Shown: in pieces, positions 32,661 to 41,818 of the stretch
Layout of the letters: every line of letters begins with the position of its first letter
Position numbering within the stretch: the stretch's first letter is position 1
DNA from: Bacillus massilioanorexius
Lineage (GTDB): Bacteria; Bacillota; Bacilli; Bacillales; DSM-1321
Reading direction: 5' to 3'
DNA length: 45,079 bases
Assembly (NCBI RefSeq): GCF_902374955.1
Contig: NZ_CABKRX010000093.1
Location: 1 to 45,079 of the forward strand
The notes under the pieces: generated by a model
What the model was told of the DNA's origin: nothing
The model's database searches: none
The model's input: the letters and a program-made list of their open reading frames with translations, nothing else
Made by a program: the position numbers and the translations under genes

Positions 32661-33551
32661 ATGTCAGATCACGTAAAGATTGGTTTAATTCAAGCTTCTC
32701 ATGATGTTAACGGAGAGGAGGCAGTAAATGTTCATAAGGAAAAGGCCATAGAAAAACATCTTACTATGGTTAGAGAAGCGGCTGAAAAAGGGGCTCAAAT
32801 CATTTGTTTACAAGAAATATTCTATGGACCCTATTTTTGTTCAGAACAAACAACCAAATGGTATGATGCAGCCGAGGAAATACCAAATGGTCCGACAACC
32901 GTTCTGTTTCAACAACTTGCTAAAGAATTAGGTGTTGTTATCATTCTACCTATCTATGAGAGAGAAGGAATTGCCACCTATTATAATACGGCAGCGGTAA
33001 TCGATGCAGATGGCTCTTATTTAGGAAAATATCGTAAACAGCATATTCCACATGTAGCTGTTGGTGAAGAAGGGTATGGATTTTGGGAGAAATATTATTT
33101 TAAGCCAGGAAATTTAGGCTATCAAGTGTTTGATACAGCCTTTGCAAAAATCGGGGTGTATATATGCTATGATCGCCACTTTCCAGAAGGTGCAAGGCTA
33201 TTAGGTCTAAACGGTGCAGAAATTGTTTTTAATCCATCCGCAACTACAGCAGGAACTTCTGAATATTTATGGAAGCTTGAACAGCCTGCGCATGCAGTAG
33301 CTAATGGATATTATGTAGCAGCTATTAACCGTGTAGGTTTTGAAGCCCCATGGAATATGGGTGAATTCTATGGTCAGTCTTATTTAGTTGATCCAAGAGG
33401 TAAAATAGTATCCATTGGTAGTCGAGATAAAGATGAAGTAATCATCGGAGTAATGGATAAGGAACTGATTCGAGAAGTGCGCGATGTATGGCAATTTTAT
33501 CGTGATAGACGTCCTGAAACCTATAATGAAATGACAGAATTACTTCCATAA
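32661..33551 (+). CDS. Beta-ureidopropionase / N-carbamoyl-beta-alanine amidohydrolase (nitrilase superfamily)
   Basis: A 296-residue cytoplasmic hydrolase. The catalytic triad is visible: Glu in CLQEIFYGPYF, Lys in GKYRKQHIPH, Cys in VYICYDRHFPEG. IPHVAVGEEGYGFWEKYYF and the C-terminal WQFYRDRRPETY are like bacterial N-carbamoyl-beta-alanine and N-carbamoylputrescine amidases. Alone the sequence allows either; the neighbours (PreT, PreA, dihydropyrimidinase) point to N-carbamoyl-beta-alanine, the third step of reductive pyrimidine breakdown. GAGGGGGGAA precedes the ATG. First gene of the cluster. Confidence 0.88.
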   Translation: MSDHVKIGLIQASHDVNGEEAVNVHKEKAIEKHLTMVREAAEKGAQIICLQEIFYGPYFCSEQTTKWYDAAEEIPNGPTTVLFQQLAKELGVVIILPIYEREGIATYYNTAAVIDADGSYLGKYRKQHIPHVAVGEEGYGFWEKYYFKPGNLGYQVFDTAFAKIGVYICYDRHFPEGARLLGLNGAEIVFNPSATTAGTSEYLWKLEQPAHAVANGYYVAAINRVGFEAPWNMGEFYGQSYLVDPRGKIVSIGSRDKDEVIIGVMDKELIREVRDVWQFYRDRRPETYNEMTELLP

Positions 33552-33620
33552 TGCTAGTACTTTCATTCTTTATTATATGATGAGTTATTTTGGCTAATAG
33601 TGACCAAGGGAGGGTTCTCA

Positions 33621-34988
33621 TTGACGAAAAAGAATCAAGCAAGAATTTCTTTGACTAATCTTGAAAGCAATTTTCAAGAAGTGGATGTTGGTTTAACTGA
33701 CCAAGAAGCTTATGAAGAATCATTTAGATGTTTGTATTGCTATGATGCGCCATGTATACGGGCTTGTCCAACAGGTATTGATATACCGACATTTATTAAG
33801 AAAATTTCCTCAGGAAATCTACTAGGATCTACAAAAACAATTATGTCCTCCAATCCAATAGGTGCAAGCTGTGCACGAGTTTGTCCAACTGAAGAACTCT
33901 GTGAAGGTGCTTGCGTGTTAAATGACTCCACAAAACCGATATTAATAGGAAAATTACAAAGATATGCTACTGATTGGGCTATTACCAATGAACAGCAATT
34001 GTTTCAACGAGCTTCTAACAATGGAAAGAATATTGCGGTCATAGGTGGTGGCCCTGCGGGATTATCTGCAGCTCGTGAATTAGCTAGATTAGGTTATAGT
34101 GTAACGATTTATGAATCAAAAGAACAAGCTGGTGGATTAAATACATTTGGTATTGTTTCCTTCCGTTTGCCACAAAACATTTCATTTTGGGAAGTTGAAC
34201 AAGTCAAAAGCCTTAATGTAAAAATAGTAACGAATACAACAGTAGGAGAAGATATCTCTGTTGAATTCTTAGATCAAAATTATGATTTTATTGTTTTGGC
34301 TGTTGGAATGTCTGCGGTTCCTCAATTGCAGATTGAAGGAGAGGACCTAGAAGGAATTCATGATGCTATTGAATTTGTTAAATCAACAAAAAGTGGCCAA
34401 ATCCCAAAAGATTTTGTAGGGAAAAAAGTCGTGGTAATTGGAGCAGGAAATACGGCAATCGATGCTGCAACCTGTTCAGTCCGTCTAGGTGCTGAAAATG
34501 TAAAAATCTTGTATCGAAGAACAATAGAAGAAATGACGGCCTATGACTTTGAATATGAGTTTGCCAAGCAAGATGGTGTTGAATTCCGTTGGTTAACAGC
34601 TCCAAAGAGAATTATTGGAGTTGAAGTAGGAAAAGTTGTTGGAATTGAATGTTTACGAATGACATTGGGCGAAGAAGACAAGGATGGTCGAAGAAAGCCT
34701 GAAATAGTTGAAGGTTCCGAACATATTTTACCTGTTGATATAGTCATTAAAGCAATAGGCCAGTCGAGATACGTTGATTTAATAGAGCAGTTAGGCCTAA
34801 CGCATAAAAATGGTGTTGTTCATTACAATCCTGAAACAATGCAAACATCTAATTCAAAAATATTTGCTTGTGGTGATGTCATTTTTGGTAAAGGAAATGG
34901 CGATGCGATGGTCGTTACTGCCGCCCAGCAAGGTAAGGAAGTGGCTTATGCCATTGATAAGCTTTCTACTATGAAAGTGTTATCTTAG
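33621..34988 (+). CDS. preT: NAD-dependent dihydropyrimidine dehydrogenase subunit PreT
   Basis: A 455-residue flavin/iron-sulfur electron-transfer subunit. The N-terminus has two cysteine clusters (CLYCYDAPCIRACPTGIDIP and CARVCPTEELCEGAC) for 4Fe-4S centres, then a FAD site IAVIGGGPAGLSAARELARLGY and an NAD site VVVIGAGNTAIDAATCSVRLG, ending with FACGDVIFGKG. It passes electrons between NADH and PreA. The start is a TTG at 33621, with AAGGGAGGG 6 bases upstream; a GTG at 33600 in the same frame overlaps no ribosome site. It lies 69 bases after the amidohydrolase gene. Confidence 0.93.
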   Translation: MTKKNQARISLTNLESNFQEVDVGLTDQEAYEESFRCLYCYDAPCIRACPTGIDIPTFIKKISSGNLLGSTKTIMSSNPIGASCARVCPTEELCEGACVLNDSTKPILIGKLQRYATDWAITNEQQLFQRASNNGKNIAVIGGGPAGLSAARELARLGYSVTIYESKEQAGGLNTFGIVSFRLPQNISFWEVEQVKSLNVKIVTNTTVGEDISVEFLDQNYDFIVLAVGMSAVPQLQIEGEDLEGIHDAIEFVKSTKSGQIPKDFVGKKVVVIGAGNTAIDAATCSVRLGAENVKILYRRTIEEMTAYDFEYEFAKQDGVEFRWLTAPKRIIGVEVGKVVGIECLRMTLGEEDKDGRRKPEIVEGSEHILPVDIVIKAIGQSRYVDLIEQLGLTHKNGVVHYNPETMQTSNSKIFACGDVIFGKGNGDAMVVTAAQQGKEVAYAIDKLSTMKVLS

Positions 34989-35072
34989 ATATATGTATAA
35001 AGAGCATTAGTTATAGGATTACTGGTAAAGTACGATAAAGTCTTATATTTTCTAAGAAAGAGAGATGATGAT

Positions 35073-36359
35073 ATGGCTGATTTAAGTATTAATCTGGCAG
35101 GTATTAAATCTCCTAATCCGTTTTGGTTAGCTTCTGCACCTCCTACGAATTCTGGCTATCAAGTACAGAGGGCTTTTGAAGCAGGTTGGGGAGGAGCCGT
35201 ATGGAAAACTCTAGGTGACCCAATATTAAATGTAACCTCGCGTTTTGCAGCCGTAAGTTTTAGCGGAAAGAAGGTAGCTGGCTTTAACAATATTGAATTA
35301 ATAACAGATCGTCCATTAGATATTAATCTTAAAGAGATATATGAGACGAAAAAAAAATATCCAAATCATGCTATTATAGCATCCTTGATGGTTGAGCCTA
35401 AGCAAGAGAAATGGCATGAAATTGTGAAGAGAGTTGAGGATGTAGGTGTTGACGGCTTAGAATTAAACTTTGGTTGCCCACATGGAATGGCAGAAAGAGG
35501 AATGGGGTCAGCTTCAGGGCAAGTCCCTTCACTAGTGGAACAGCAAACATATTGGGTAAAAGAAGCAGCAAAGACACCAGTTATTGTGAAATTAACACCA
35601 AATATAACAGACATCACTGCAACAGCTGAAGGAGCTGTAAAAGGTGGTGCGGATGCTATTAGTATGATAAATACCATTAATAGTTTAGCGGGAGTAGATC
35701 TTGATACATGGAATACAATTCCTCATGTTGCTGGTAAAGGAGCACACGGTGGCTATTGCGGTCCTGCAGTTAAGCCAATTGCTCTTAATATGGTAGCAGA
35801 CTGTGCGAGAAGTCCATTTATTAACGTTCCCATTTCTGGTATTGGTGGGATTTCCAATTGGCAAGATGCTGTGGAATATTTACTAATGGGCGCTACAGGT
35901 GTTCAAGTATGTACAGCTGCCATGCACCACGGTTTTCGAATTGTTGAAGATATGATAGAGGGATTAAATTATTATTTAGATGATAAAGGTTTAAGCTCAG
36001 TTACTGAATTAATTGGTAAATCTGTACCAAAATATTCTGATTGGGGTAACTTAAATTTAAATTATAATATTGTAGCAAAAATTGATAATGATATTTGCAT
36101 TAATTGCAATAAATGTCATATTGCTTGTGAAGACGCGTCACATCAATGTATTGATATGCTTGTTGATGCAAACGGAAGAAATGTTTTGAAAGTTAGAGAG
36201 GAAGATTGTGTAGGTTGCAATCTTTGTTCAATTGTTTGTCCTGTTGATGGTGCTATTGAAATGATAGAAATAGTAAATGATCTACCTCCTATGACCTGGA
36301 ATGAACGACAAAAGGCGTTATTACAAGTAACAGAATGTCAAACAGACGTTGCAAAATAA
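35073..36359 (+). CDS. preA: NAD-dependent dihydropyrimidine dehydrogenase subunit PreA
   Basis: A 428-residue catalytic subunit. The FMN barrel resembles dihydroorotate dehydrogenase: NPFWLASAPPTNSGYQV, GLELNFGCPHGMAERGMGSA, PVIVKLTPNITD, ISGIGGISNWQDAVEYLLMGA. The C-terminus has two 4Fe-4S motifs (CINCNKCHIACED and CVGCNLCSIVCPVDGAIEM). It reduces uracil or thymine to the dihydro form. Matches the E. coli PreA plan (about 411 residues). Follows preT. Confidence 0.95.
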   Translation: MADLSINLAGIKSPNPFWLASAPPTNSGYQVQRAFEAGWGGAVWKTLGDPILNVTSRFAAVSFSGKKVAGFNNIELITDRPLDINLKEIYETKKKYPNHAIIASLMVEPKQEKWHEIVKRVEDVGVDGLELNFGCPHGMAERGMGSASGQVPSLVEQQTYWVKEAAKTPVIVKLTPNITDITATAEGAVKGGADAISMINTINSLAGVDLDTWNTIPHVAGKGAHGGYCGPAVKPIALNMVADCARSPFINVPISGIGGISNWQDAVEYLLMGATGVQVCTAAMHHGFRIVEDMIEGLNYYLDDKGLSSVTELIGKSVPKYSDWGNLNLNYNIVAKIDNDICINCNKCHIACEDASHQCIDMLVDANGRNVLKVREEDCVGCNLCSIVCPVDGAIEMIEIVNDLPPMTWNERQKALLQVTECQTDVAK

Positions 36360-36377
36360 CAAAGGAGTGACGAATGG

Positions 36378-37796
36378 ATGAAAAAATTAATCAAGAATGG
36401 GACGATTGTTACAGCTACAGATACATTTCGGGGAGATTTATTAATTATTGATGGAAAAATTAATAGTATAGGTGTTCAGTTATCAGATACTGATGCTGAA
36501 GTGATCGATGCAAAAGGTTGCTATATTCTACCTGGGGGAGTCGATCCTCATACCCACTTAGAAATGCCGTTTGGTGGAACGGTAACAAAAGATGATTTTG
36601 AATACGGTACAATTGCTGCTGCTTTTGGTGGAACTACAACAATCATAGATTTTTGCTTAACAGATAAAGGGGTACCATTAAAAGACTCTATTCAAACTTG
36701 GCATGAGAAAGCAAAAGGAAAAGCTGTTATTGATTATGGATTCCATCTTATGATAGGTGAAATAAATGAAAAGGTATTAAATGAATTACCTCAAGTACTA
36801 GAAGAAGATGGAATTTCTTCATTTAAAGTATTTATGGCCTACAAAAATGTTTTACAAGCCGATGATGAAACATTATTTAAAACACTTATAGCCGCAAAAG
36901 AATTAGGTGCTTTAGTTATGGTACACGCAGAAAATGGTGACGTTATTGATTATTTAACAAAAAAAGCATTAGCAAACGGACAGACTGAACCTATTTATCA
37001 TGCTTTAACTAGACCTCCAGAGCTTGAAGGAGAAGCCACAGGTAGAGCTGCTCAATTAACAGCATTAGCTGATTCACAGCTTTATGTTGTACATGTGTCA
37101 TGTGGTGACGCAGTGGAAAAAATTGCTGAAGCACGAAATAAAGGGATTAATGTTTGGGGAGAAACATGTCCTCAATATTTAACTTTAGATATAACCGCAC
37201 TAGAGAAACCAGAATTTGAAGGAGCGAAATACGTTTGGTCCCCACCATTAAGAGAGAAAAAACACCAAGAAATTCTTTGGAATGCATTAAAAAGTGGACA
37301 ATTACAAACGATTGGATCAGATCAATGCTCTTTTGATTTTAATGGTCAAAAAGATTTAGGAAAAGATGATTTTTCAAAGATTCCAAATGGAGGTCCGATG
37401 ATTGAAGATCGAGTGTCTATTTTGTTTTCTGAAGGCGTTAAAAAAGGAAGAATTAGTCTGAACCAATTTGTTGATATTATAGCCACAAGATCTGCTAAAT
37501 TATTTGGCTTATTCCCACAAAAAGGTACATTGGCTATTGGATCTGATGCCGATATAGTCATATTTGACCCGAATGTAGAAAGAGTCATATCTGCAAAAAC
37601 ACATCATATGGCTGTGGATTACAATGCTTTTGAAGGACTAAAGATAACTGGGGAACCAATCTCCGTTCTTATTAGAGGAGAATTTGTTGTACGTGATAAA
37701 AAGTTTGTCGGTAATCTTGGCTCAGGTAAGTTTTTGAAAAGAGCGAAATACAATACTGAAATTGTTATGGATCAAAACGAAACATTATCGATTTAA
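36378..37796 (+). CDS. hydA: Dihydropyrimidinase (D-hydantoinase family)
   Basis: A 472-residue binuclear zinc cyclic amidohydrolase that opens dihydrouracil to N-carbamoyl-beta-alanine. GGVDPHTHLEMPFGGTV supplies two metal His, FKVFMAYKN the carbamylated Lys, MVHAENGDVI and VVHVSCGDA further His ligands, and SDQCSF the metal Asp. The length matches Bacillus hydantoinases. AAAGGAG precedes the ATG by 9 bases, and only 18 bases separate it from preA, so the two are cotranscribed. Confidence 0.95.
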   Translation: MKKLIKNGTIVTATDTFRGDLLIIDGKINSIGVQLSDTDAEVIDAKGCYILPGGVDPHTHLEMPFGGTVTKDDFEYGTIAAAFGGTTTIIDFCLTDKGVPLKDSIQTWHEKAKGKAVIDYGFHLMIGEINEKVLNELPQVLEEDGISSFKVFMAYKNVLQADDETLFKTLIAAKELGALVMVHAENGDVIDYLTKKALANGQTEPIYHALTRPPELEGEATGRAAQLTALADSQLYVVHVSCGDAVEKIAEARNKGINVWGETCPQYLTLDITALEKPEFEGAKYVWSPPLREKKHQEILWNALKSGQLQTIGSDQCSFDFNGQKDLGKDDFSKIPNGGPMIEDRVSILFSEGVKKGRISLNQFVDIIATRSAKLFGLFPQKGTLAIGSDADIVIFDPNVERVISAKTHHMAVDYNAFEGLKITGEPISVLIRGEFVVRDKKFVGNLGSGKFLKRAKYNTEIVMDQNETLSI

Positions 37797-37970
37797 TACT
37801 CTTTTTCATTCCAGCAAACTATTTGGAATGTTTCATTGATCTGAACAACTCCTGCAATGGCTTACTTTACTATAGCTTATTGCCTTCTTTGAATGAATAA
37901 CAAAACATCAAGAGATTCGGTTATGAATAAATGCAAAAAAAATAAATAAACCGAAAAAGGAGTGTTCATT
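37797..37970. other. Gap between hydA and the permease gene
   Basis: Contains an inverted repeat CATTCCA / TGGAATG (37807-37813, 37824-37830) that may act as a weak terminator or processing site. No gene is seen. Confidence 0.35.
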
Positions 37971-39434
37971 ATGAAAAAGAGTCACTTGAAATCACCTGAT
38001 TTGTATCCTATTCAACAAAAGGACCGTACGATTACATCCCTAGGGTATTCATTTATGTGGGTTGGAATGGTAGTTGTTCTAGCTACTTTTGCTATTGGAG
38101 GAGCTGGGGTTCAATCTCTACCATTGCCTTTGGTTATTCTTGCAACGGTTATTGGTTGTTTAGCTATTGGATTTTTTATTTCCTTAATAGCGGATATTGG
38201 TATTGAGCACGGATTATCTTTTCCTGTCTATATGCGAGCTCCATTTGGTACTGTTGGTACTCATATTCCTTCTATTGTTCGAGGGATCTCGGCTTCCATG
38301 TGGTTCGGGATAAACACATACTTCGGAGCAACTGCCATTAATGGGATTTTAGATATACTATGGGGTGTTGATAACTGGTTTGTTTGTTATTTATTATTCG
38401 CAGCCTTTCAATTAATCAATACTGCTTTAGGTATTAAATCTATTGAACGATTTGCCGATTTAGCAGCTCCTATTATCTTATTAATCTCTATTTGGATGTA
38501 CATGTCTTTATCAGATACTGCTGCAACACAAGGAAGAGATATTTGGACTTGGTCTGAGAATACTGTTTCAGGAGGAGCAGCTTTTACAGCTTTTTTAGTT
38601 GTTATCTTTAGTAATATGGGATTTTGGGCGACACTTGGTGCAGATATTCCATCAATCTCCCGTTTTATAAAAGTGCCAAGAAATGAGAAAAACTGGTTTA
38701 AACGTAACAAAGGATCGCTCTATGGCAATCTTGTCGCAATGCCATTAACTCAGACTTTTATGATTATTATAGGTGCGGTATCTTATATTGCAGTGTTAAA
38801 TGCTGATCCTGTCGTTGCGCTACAAGAATCATCAACGGGTATTTTTTTAGCTATTCTTCTCTTAATGATAGTGCTAGCGCAATGGTCTACAAATACAGCT
38901 GCTAATGTAGTGCCTGCGGCAACTATTTTTTCGAATGTTGGTGGACCAAAATTTCCGTTTTGGGCTGGTGTAATAACAGCAGGGGTAGTTGGAACAATTG
39001 TTAGACCGTGGGAGTTATTTGGCGTTATTATTCCTTTCCTTTTAATAGTGGGTGGAATTTTATCAGCGATAGTAGGAATTTTATTTGCGGATTATTATTT
39101 AATAAGAAAACGCCGAGTTAATGTGCCAGACTTATATGAAAATCACGGACAGTTTCGATATATGGGAGGAATTAATCTAGCAGGATTTATTTCGTGGATT
39201 ATTGGTGCAGTTGTATCATATTTCACACCAAGTTATTCCTTTGTTGTGGGTTTTGTCATTGGTGCAATGATGTATTATGTACTTGCTAAATTTTGGTGGT
39301 TTAAGAAATATAAGCAAGCTGAAATTGATGATCCGAGTGATGAAAAGTATTTAGGCATTTCCGTAGGGAGAGATTGGATTATCGATGATGAAGATATGAA
39401 AAAGAGTGTTAGTGAAGAACCTCCTGCTGTTTAA
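37971..39434 (+). CDS. NCS1 family nucleobase:cation symporter
   Basis: A 487-residue membrane protein with about 12 hydrophobic segments. N-terminal KDRTITSLGYSFMWVG, then FPVYMRAPFGTVGTHIPSIVRGI, SMWFGINTYFGA, MGFWATLGADIPSISRFIK, QWSTNTAANVVPAATIFSNV and FADYYLIRKR are NCS1 signatures (allantoin, cytosine, uracil, hydantoin transporters). The cluster context points to uracil, thymine or dihydropyrimidines. The ATG at 37971 has AAAGGAG 8 bases upstream. Confidence 0.93.
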   Translation: MKKSHLKSPDLYPIQQKDRTITSLGYSFMWVGMVVVLATFAIGGAGVQSLPLPLVILATVIGCLAIGFFISLIADIGIEHGLSFPVYMRAPFGTVGTHIPSIVRGISASMWFGINTYFGATAINGILDILWGVDNWFVCYLLFAAFQLINTALGIKSIERFADLAAPIILLISIWMYMSLSDTAATQGRDIWTWSENTVSGGAAFTAFLVVIFSNMGFWATLGADIPSISRFIKVPRNEKNWFKRNKGSLYGNLVAMPLTQTFMIIIGAVSYIAVLNADPVVALQESSTGIFLAILLLMIVLAQWSTNTAANVVPAATIFSNVGGPKFPFWAGVITAGVVGTIVRPWELFGVIIPFLLIVGGILSAIVGILFADYYLIRKRRVNVPDLYENHGQFRYMGGINLAGFISWIIGAVVSYFTPSYSFVVGFVIGAMMYYVLAKFWWFKKYKQAEIDDPSDEKYLGISVGRDWIIDDEDMKKSVSEEPPAV

Positions 39435-39492
39435 TCGAAAAGCATCTGCACCATTTATTATTCGTGTGACTAAAATATATGGGAGGTAGCAT

Positions 39493-39708
39493 ATGTCAGA
39501 TTATGCGAAATGCCAATCTGAGAAAGAACAAATTGATTTTTTATTGGATAAAGGATTTGTTATTTCCAAAGTTACTGAAAATTTGAACGGGTCACATGTT
39601 GAGTTTACTCTTAATCAAGAAACCGAGAGTTTACAAATTACAACAGCTAACGCAAGAAAATATTTTTCGAGTTTACTATACAAGGATAAATCAGAACATC
39701 ATAAATAA
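39493..39708 (+). CDS. Small unknown protein A of the pyrimidine cluster
   Basis: A 71-residue soluble, charged protein starting MSDYAKCQSEKEQIDFLLDK with a predicted beta-rich middle (SHVEFTLNQETESLQITTA). GGGAGGT lies 7-8 bases before the ATG, and it follows the permease by 58 bases. Not recognised. Its place between permease and regulator suggests a role in uptake or degradation of pyrimidines. Confidence 0.7.
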   Translation: MSDYAKCQSEKEQIDFLLDKGFVISKVTENLNGSHVEFTLNQETESLQITTANARKYFSSLLYKDKSEHHK

Positions 39709-39731
39709 AGATAGAAAAGGAGCGGGAAAGG

Positions 39732-39965
39732 ATGGAGTTTTTATTGCAAGTAAAAGACAATGCATTCCCATGTGAAGTAACTATTGATGAAGATAACGGC
39801 AGGTATATGATTAGAAAATCTGATTCAAGTGGTGAAGTCTTTAACTCCCCAAAGGAATTATTTGCGTGGATATTGGCAAATTGGGGTGCAGAAGATTTTA
39901 TTGATAAAAAGCAATTTGAAACAATGCTTGCAGAAATACAAGCCAACTTTCCTCGCATTCATTGA
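39732..39965 (+). CDS. Small unknown protein B of the pyrimidine cluster
   Basis: A 77-residue acidic protein: MEFLLQVKDNAFPCEVTIDE, then SPKELFAWILANWGAEDFID. An N-terminal beta pair and C-terminal helices seem likely. GGAGCGGG precedes the ATG, 23 bases after protein A. Not recognised; no membrane segment or metal motif. Confidence 0.7.
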   Translation: MEFLLQVKDNAFPCEVTIDEDNGRYMIRKSDSSGEVFNSPKELFAWILANWGAEDFIDKKQFETMLAEIQANFPRIH

Positions 39966-39993
39966 AAGGTGATAGTGTGTTATAAAAAAGGAT

Positions 39994-40034
39994 ACTCTCT
40001 CTTCAAAAATCACAAATAGATTTTTGAAGAGAGT
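39994..40034 (+). terminator. Long hairpin between small gene B and pucR
   Basis: CTCTCTTCAAAAATC (39997-40011) pairs perfectly with GATTTTTGAAGAGAG (40019-40033), loop 7 bases. No T-run follows; the ribosome binding site of pucR (AAGGAGG) begins 9 bases downstream. It may terminate or attenuate the catabolic transcript, or stabilise its 3' end. Confidence 0.6.
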
Positions 40035-40058
40035 TGATGCATAAGGAGGTTAGACCAT

Positions 40059-41681
40059 ATGAAAGAACGCTCCACTTTAACAGTTGCTGAAATACTTAAC
40101 CGGAAGCATTTTGAAAGTGCGTTAATTGTAGCGGGAAAACAAGGAATTCATCGAAATGTTAAGTGGGTGCATGTCGTTGAAGTGACGAATATTAAAAATT
40201 TGTTAAATGGTCAAGAATTAATCTTATCAACCGGTGTTGCTTGGAAAGAAAATGAATCATCCTTCTATTCAGTAGTAGAGCAACTAATCGATCATCATGC
40301 AGCTGGTTTATGTATTGAAATGGATACATATATGTCAAATATACCTACAGAGGTTATTCAATTAGCCAATGAACATTTATTTCCCATTATAATCTTTCAA
40401 GATGAAGTACCATTTGTTGAAATCACACAAGATATTCATTCATTGATTATTAACCAACAATATCAGATGATATCAAATTTAGAAAACTACTCACAGAATT
40501 TAAATAAACGTCTCCTATCTATTGATTCATATAATGACATCCTTCAATTCGTCTTTTCCTCATTAGATATGCAAATCATTTTTAAAATCAAAAATCATGA
40601 TTTTGAGTTTGTGCCTGAAATAAGTCTGCAAGAACAAGAAAAAATAATACATCACTTAGAAAATGAAAATATCAATCATTCGTCATTGTTTGCGATGGCC
40701 CCCATTCATTTATTTGGTCAGGAATACGCTGAACTGTATATTTACTCAAAAGAAATTCCTATTAGCGAGTATGAACTTTTGATTATGGATCGTACTTCAA
40801 CAGCATTAGCTCAACATTTGCTTCGTGATTTATATGTTGGTGAAAAAAAGAAGGCGGAAGAGTATGAATGGTTAAGTGGGTGGCTCGAAGGAGAGCATTC
40901 AAATGAAAATATTCAAGAATACTTGCTCATCCAAGGCATGAAAAACATTCCAACACATGGCGTTGTATTAATAGCTAAATATCCAACGATTAAAGATACC
41001 ATTTCAAAAGATGTTACATTTGTTAAACTGTTTTTTCGTTCGATTTTCGAGCAGCAGGGATTTTCAGTTTTTGTGATGGAAAAACGAAATGAATTAATAT
41101 TTATTTTATTAAACAACAGGAATTCTAGCAGTTTAAAAGAGAGACTACGTAAAGCGATAGACAATATAAAAGAGTCTGATTTTGTGAAGAAACAAAAGAC
41201 CACTACGTTAATAATAGGGGCTGGAATGAAAGTTAAACAACTTACTGATATTCATAAAAGTTATCAAACTGCTAAGGAAACATTACGTATCCAACAAAAA
41301 TTGATTACTAAAGAAATTCATTATTTCTATGAAGATTTACATTTATATCGGATTATCTCGTTAATGAACAAACATATTGATTTAAAGGAAATTGTAAAAG
41401 AATATTTACAGCCTGTAATAGATTATGATTCCAAATATAATGGCAAATTATTAGAAACTTTAAAAGCATATTTGGAGTGTAATGGTTCTAAACAAGAGAC
41501 ATCTAAAAAACTATATATTGTAAGACAAACACTATATCATCGCCTGCAAAAACTTGAAAATTTGCTCGGAGATGATTTTATGCAACAAGAAAAAAGAGTA
41601 GCAATCGAATTTATGATATTAGTAAATGATTATATGACTCCTAATAATCAGATTATAGGTATGAAAAGAATAATGAAATAG
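40059..41681 (+). CDS. PucR family transcriptional regulator
   Basis: A 540-residue regulator. The N-terminal PucR domain (residues about 8-125) contains LTVAEILNRKHFESALIVAG and VKWVHVVEVTNIKNLLNGQE then LILSTG. A GGDEF-like middle domain follows, and the C-terminal HTH_30 is seen as AYLECNGSKQETSKKLYI then VRQTLYHRLQKLENLLGDD. In B. subtilis PucR controls purine breakdown; here the surroundings suggest control of pyrimidine catabolism by substrate or nitrogen status. AAGGAGGT precedes the ATG. It separates the degradation genes from the two genes for beta-alanine breakdown. Confidence 0.92.
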   Translation: MKERSTLTVAEILNRKHFESALIVAGKQGIHRNVKWVHVVEVTNIKNLLNGQELILSTGVAWKENESSFYSVVEQLIDHHAAGLCIEMDTYMSNIPTEVIQLANEHLFPIIIFQDEVPFVEITQDIHSLIINQQYQMISNLENYSQNLNKRLLSIDSYNDILQFVFSSLDMQIIFKIKNHDFEFVPEISLQEQEKIIHHLENENINHSSLFAMAPIHLFGQEYAELYIYSKEIPISEYELLIMDRTSTALAQHLLRDLYVGEKKKAEEYEWLSGWLEGEHSNENIQEYLLIQGMKNIPTHGVVLIAKYPTIKDTISKDVTFVKLFFRSIFEQQGFSVFVMEKRNELIFILLNNRNSSSLKERLRKAIDNIKESDFVKKQKTTTLIIGAGMKVKQLTDIHKSYQTAKETLRIQQKLITKEIHYFYEDLHLYRIISLMNKHIDLKEIVKEYLQPVIDYDSKYNGKLLETLKAYLECNGSKQETSKKLYIVRQTLYHRLQKLENLLGDDFMQQEKRVAIEFMILVNDYMTPNNQIIGMKRIMK

Positions 41682-41818
41682 CTGTTTCAATATGTGCAGT
41701 AAGTTATGGCTCATTTTTTACATAATGTCTAATGAAAGTAAAGTGTTTCAAAGAGATAATATATGTATGACAATAGAATTTTTACATGTAGAATACTTAT
41801 TTTAATGGAGGGGAAACA

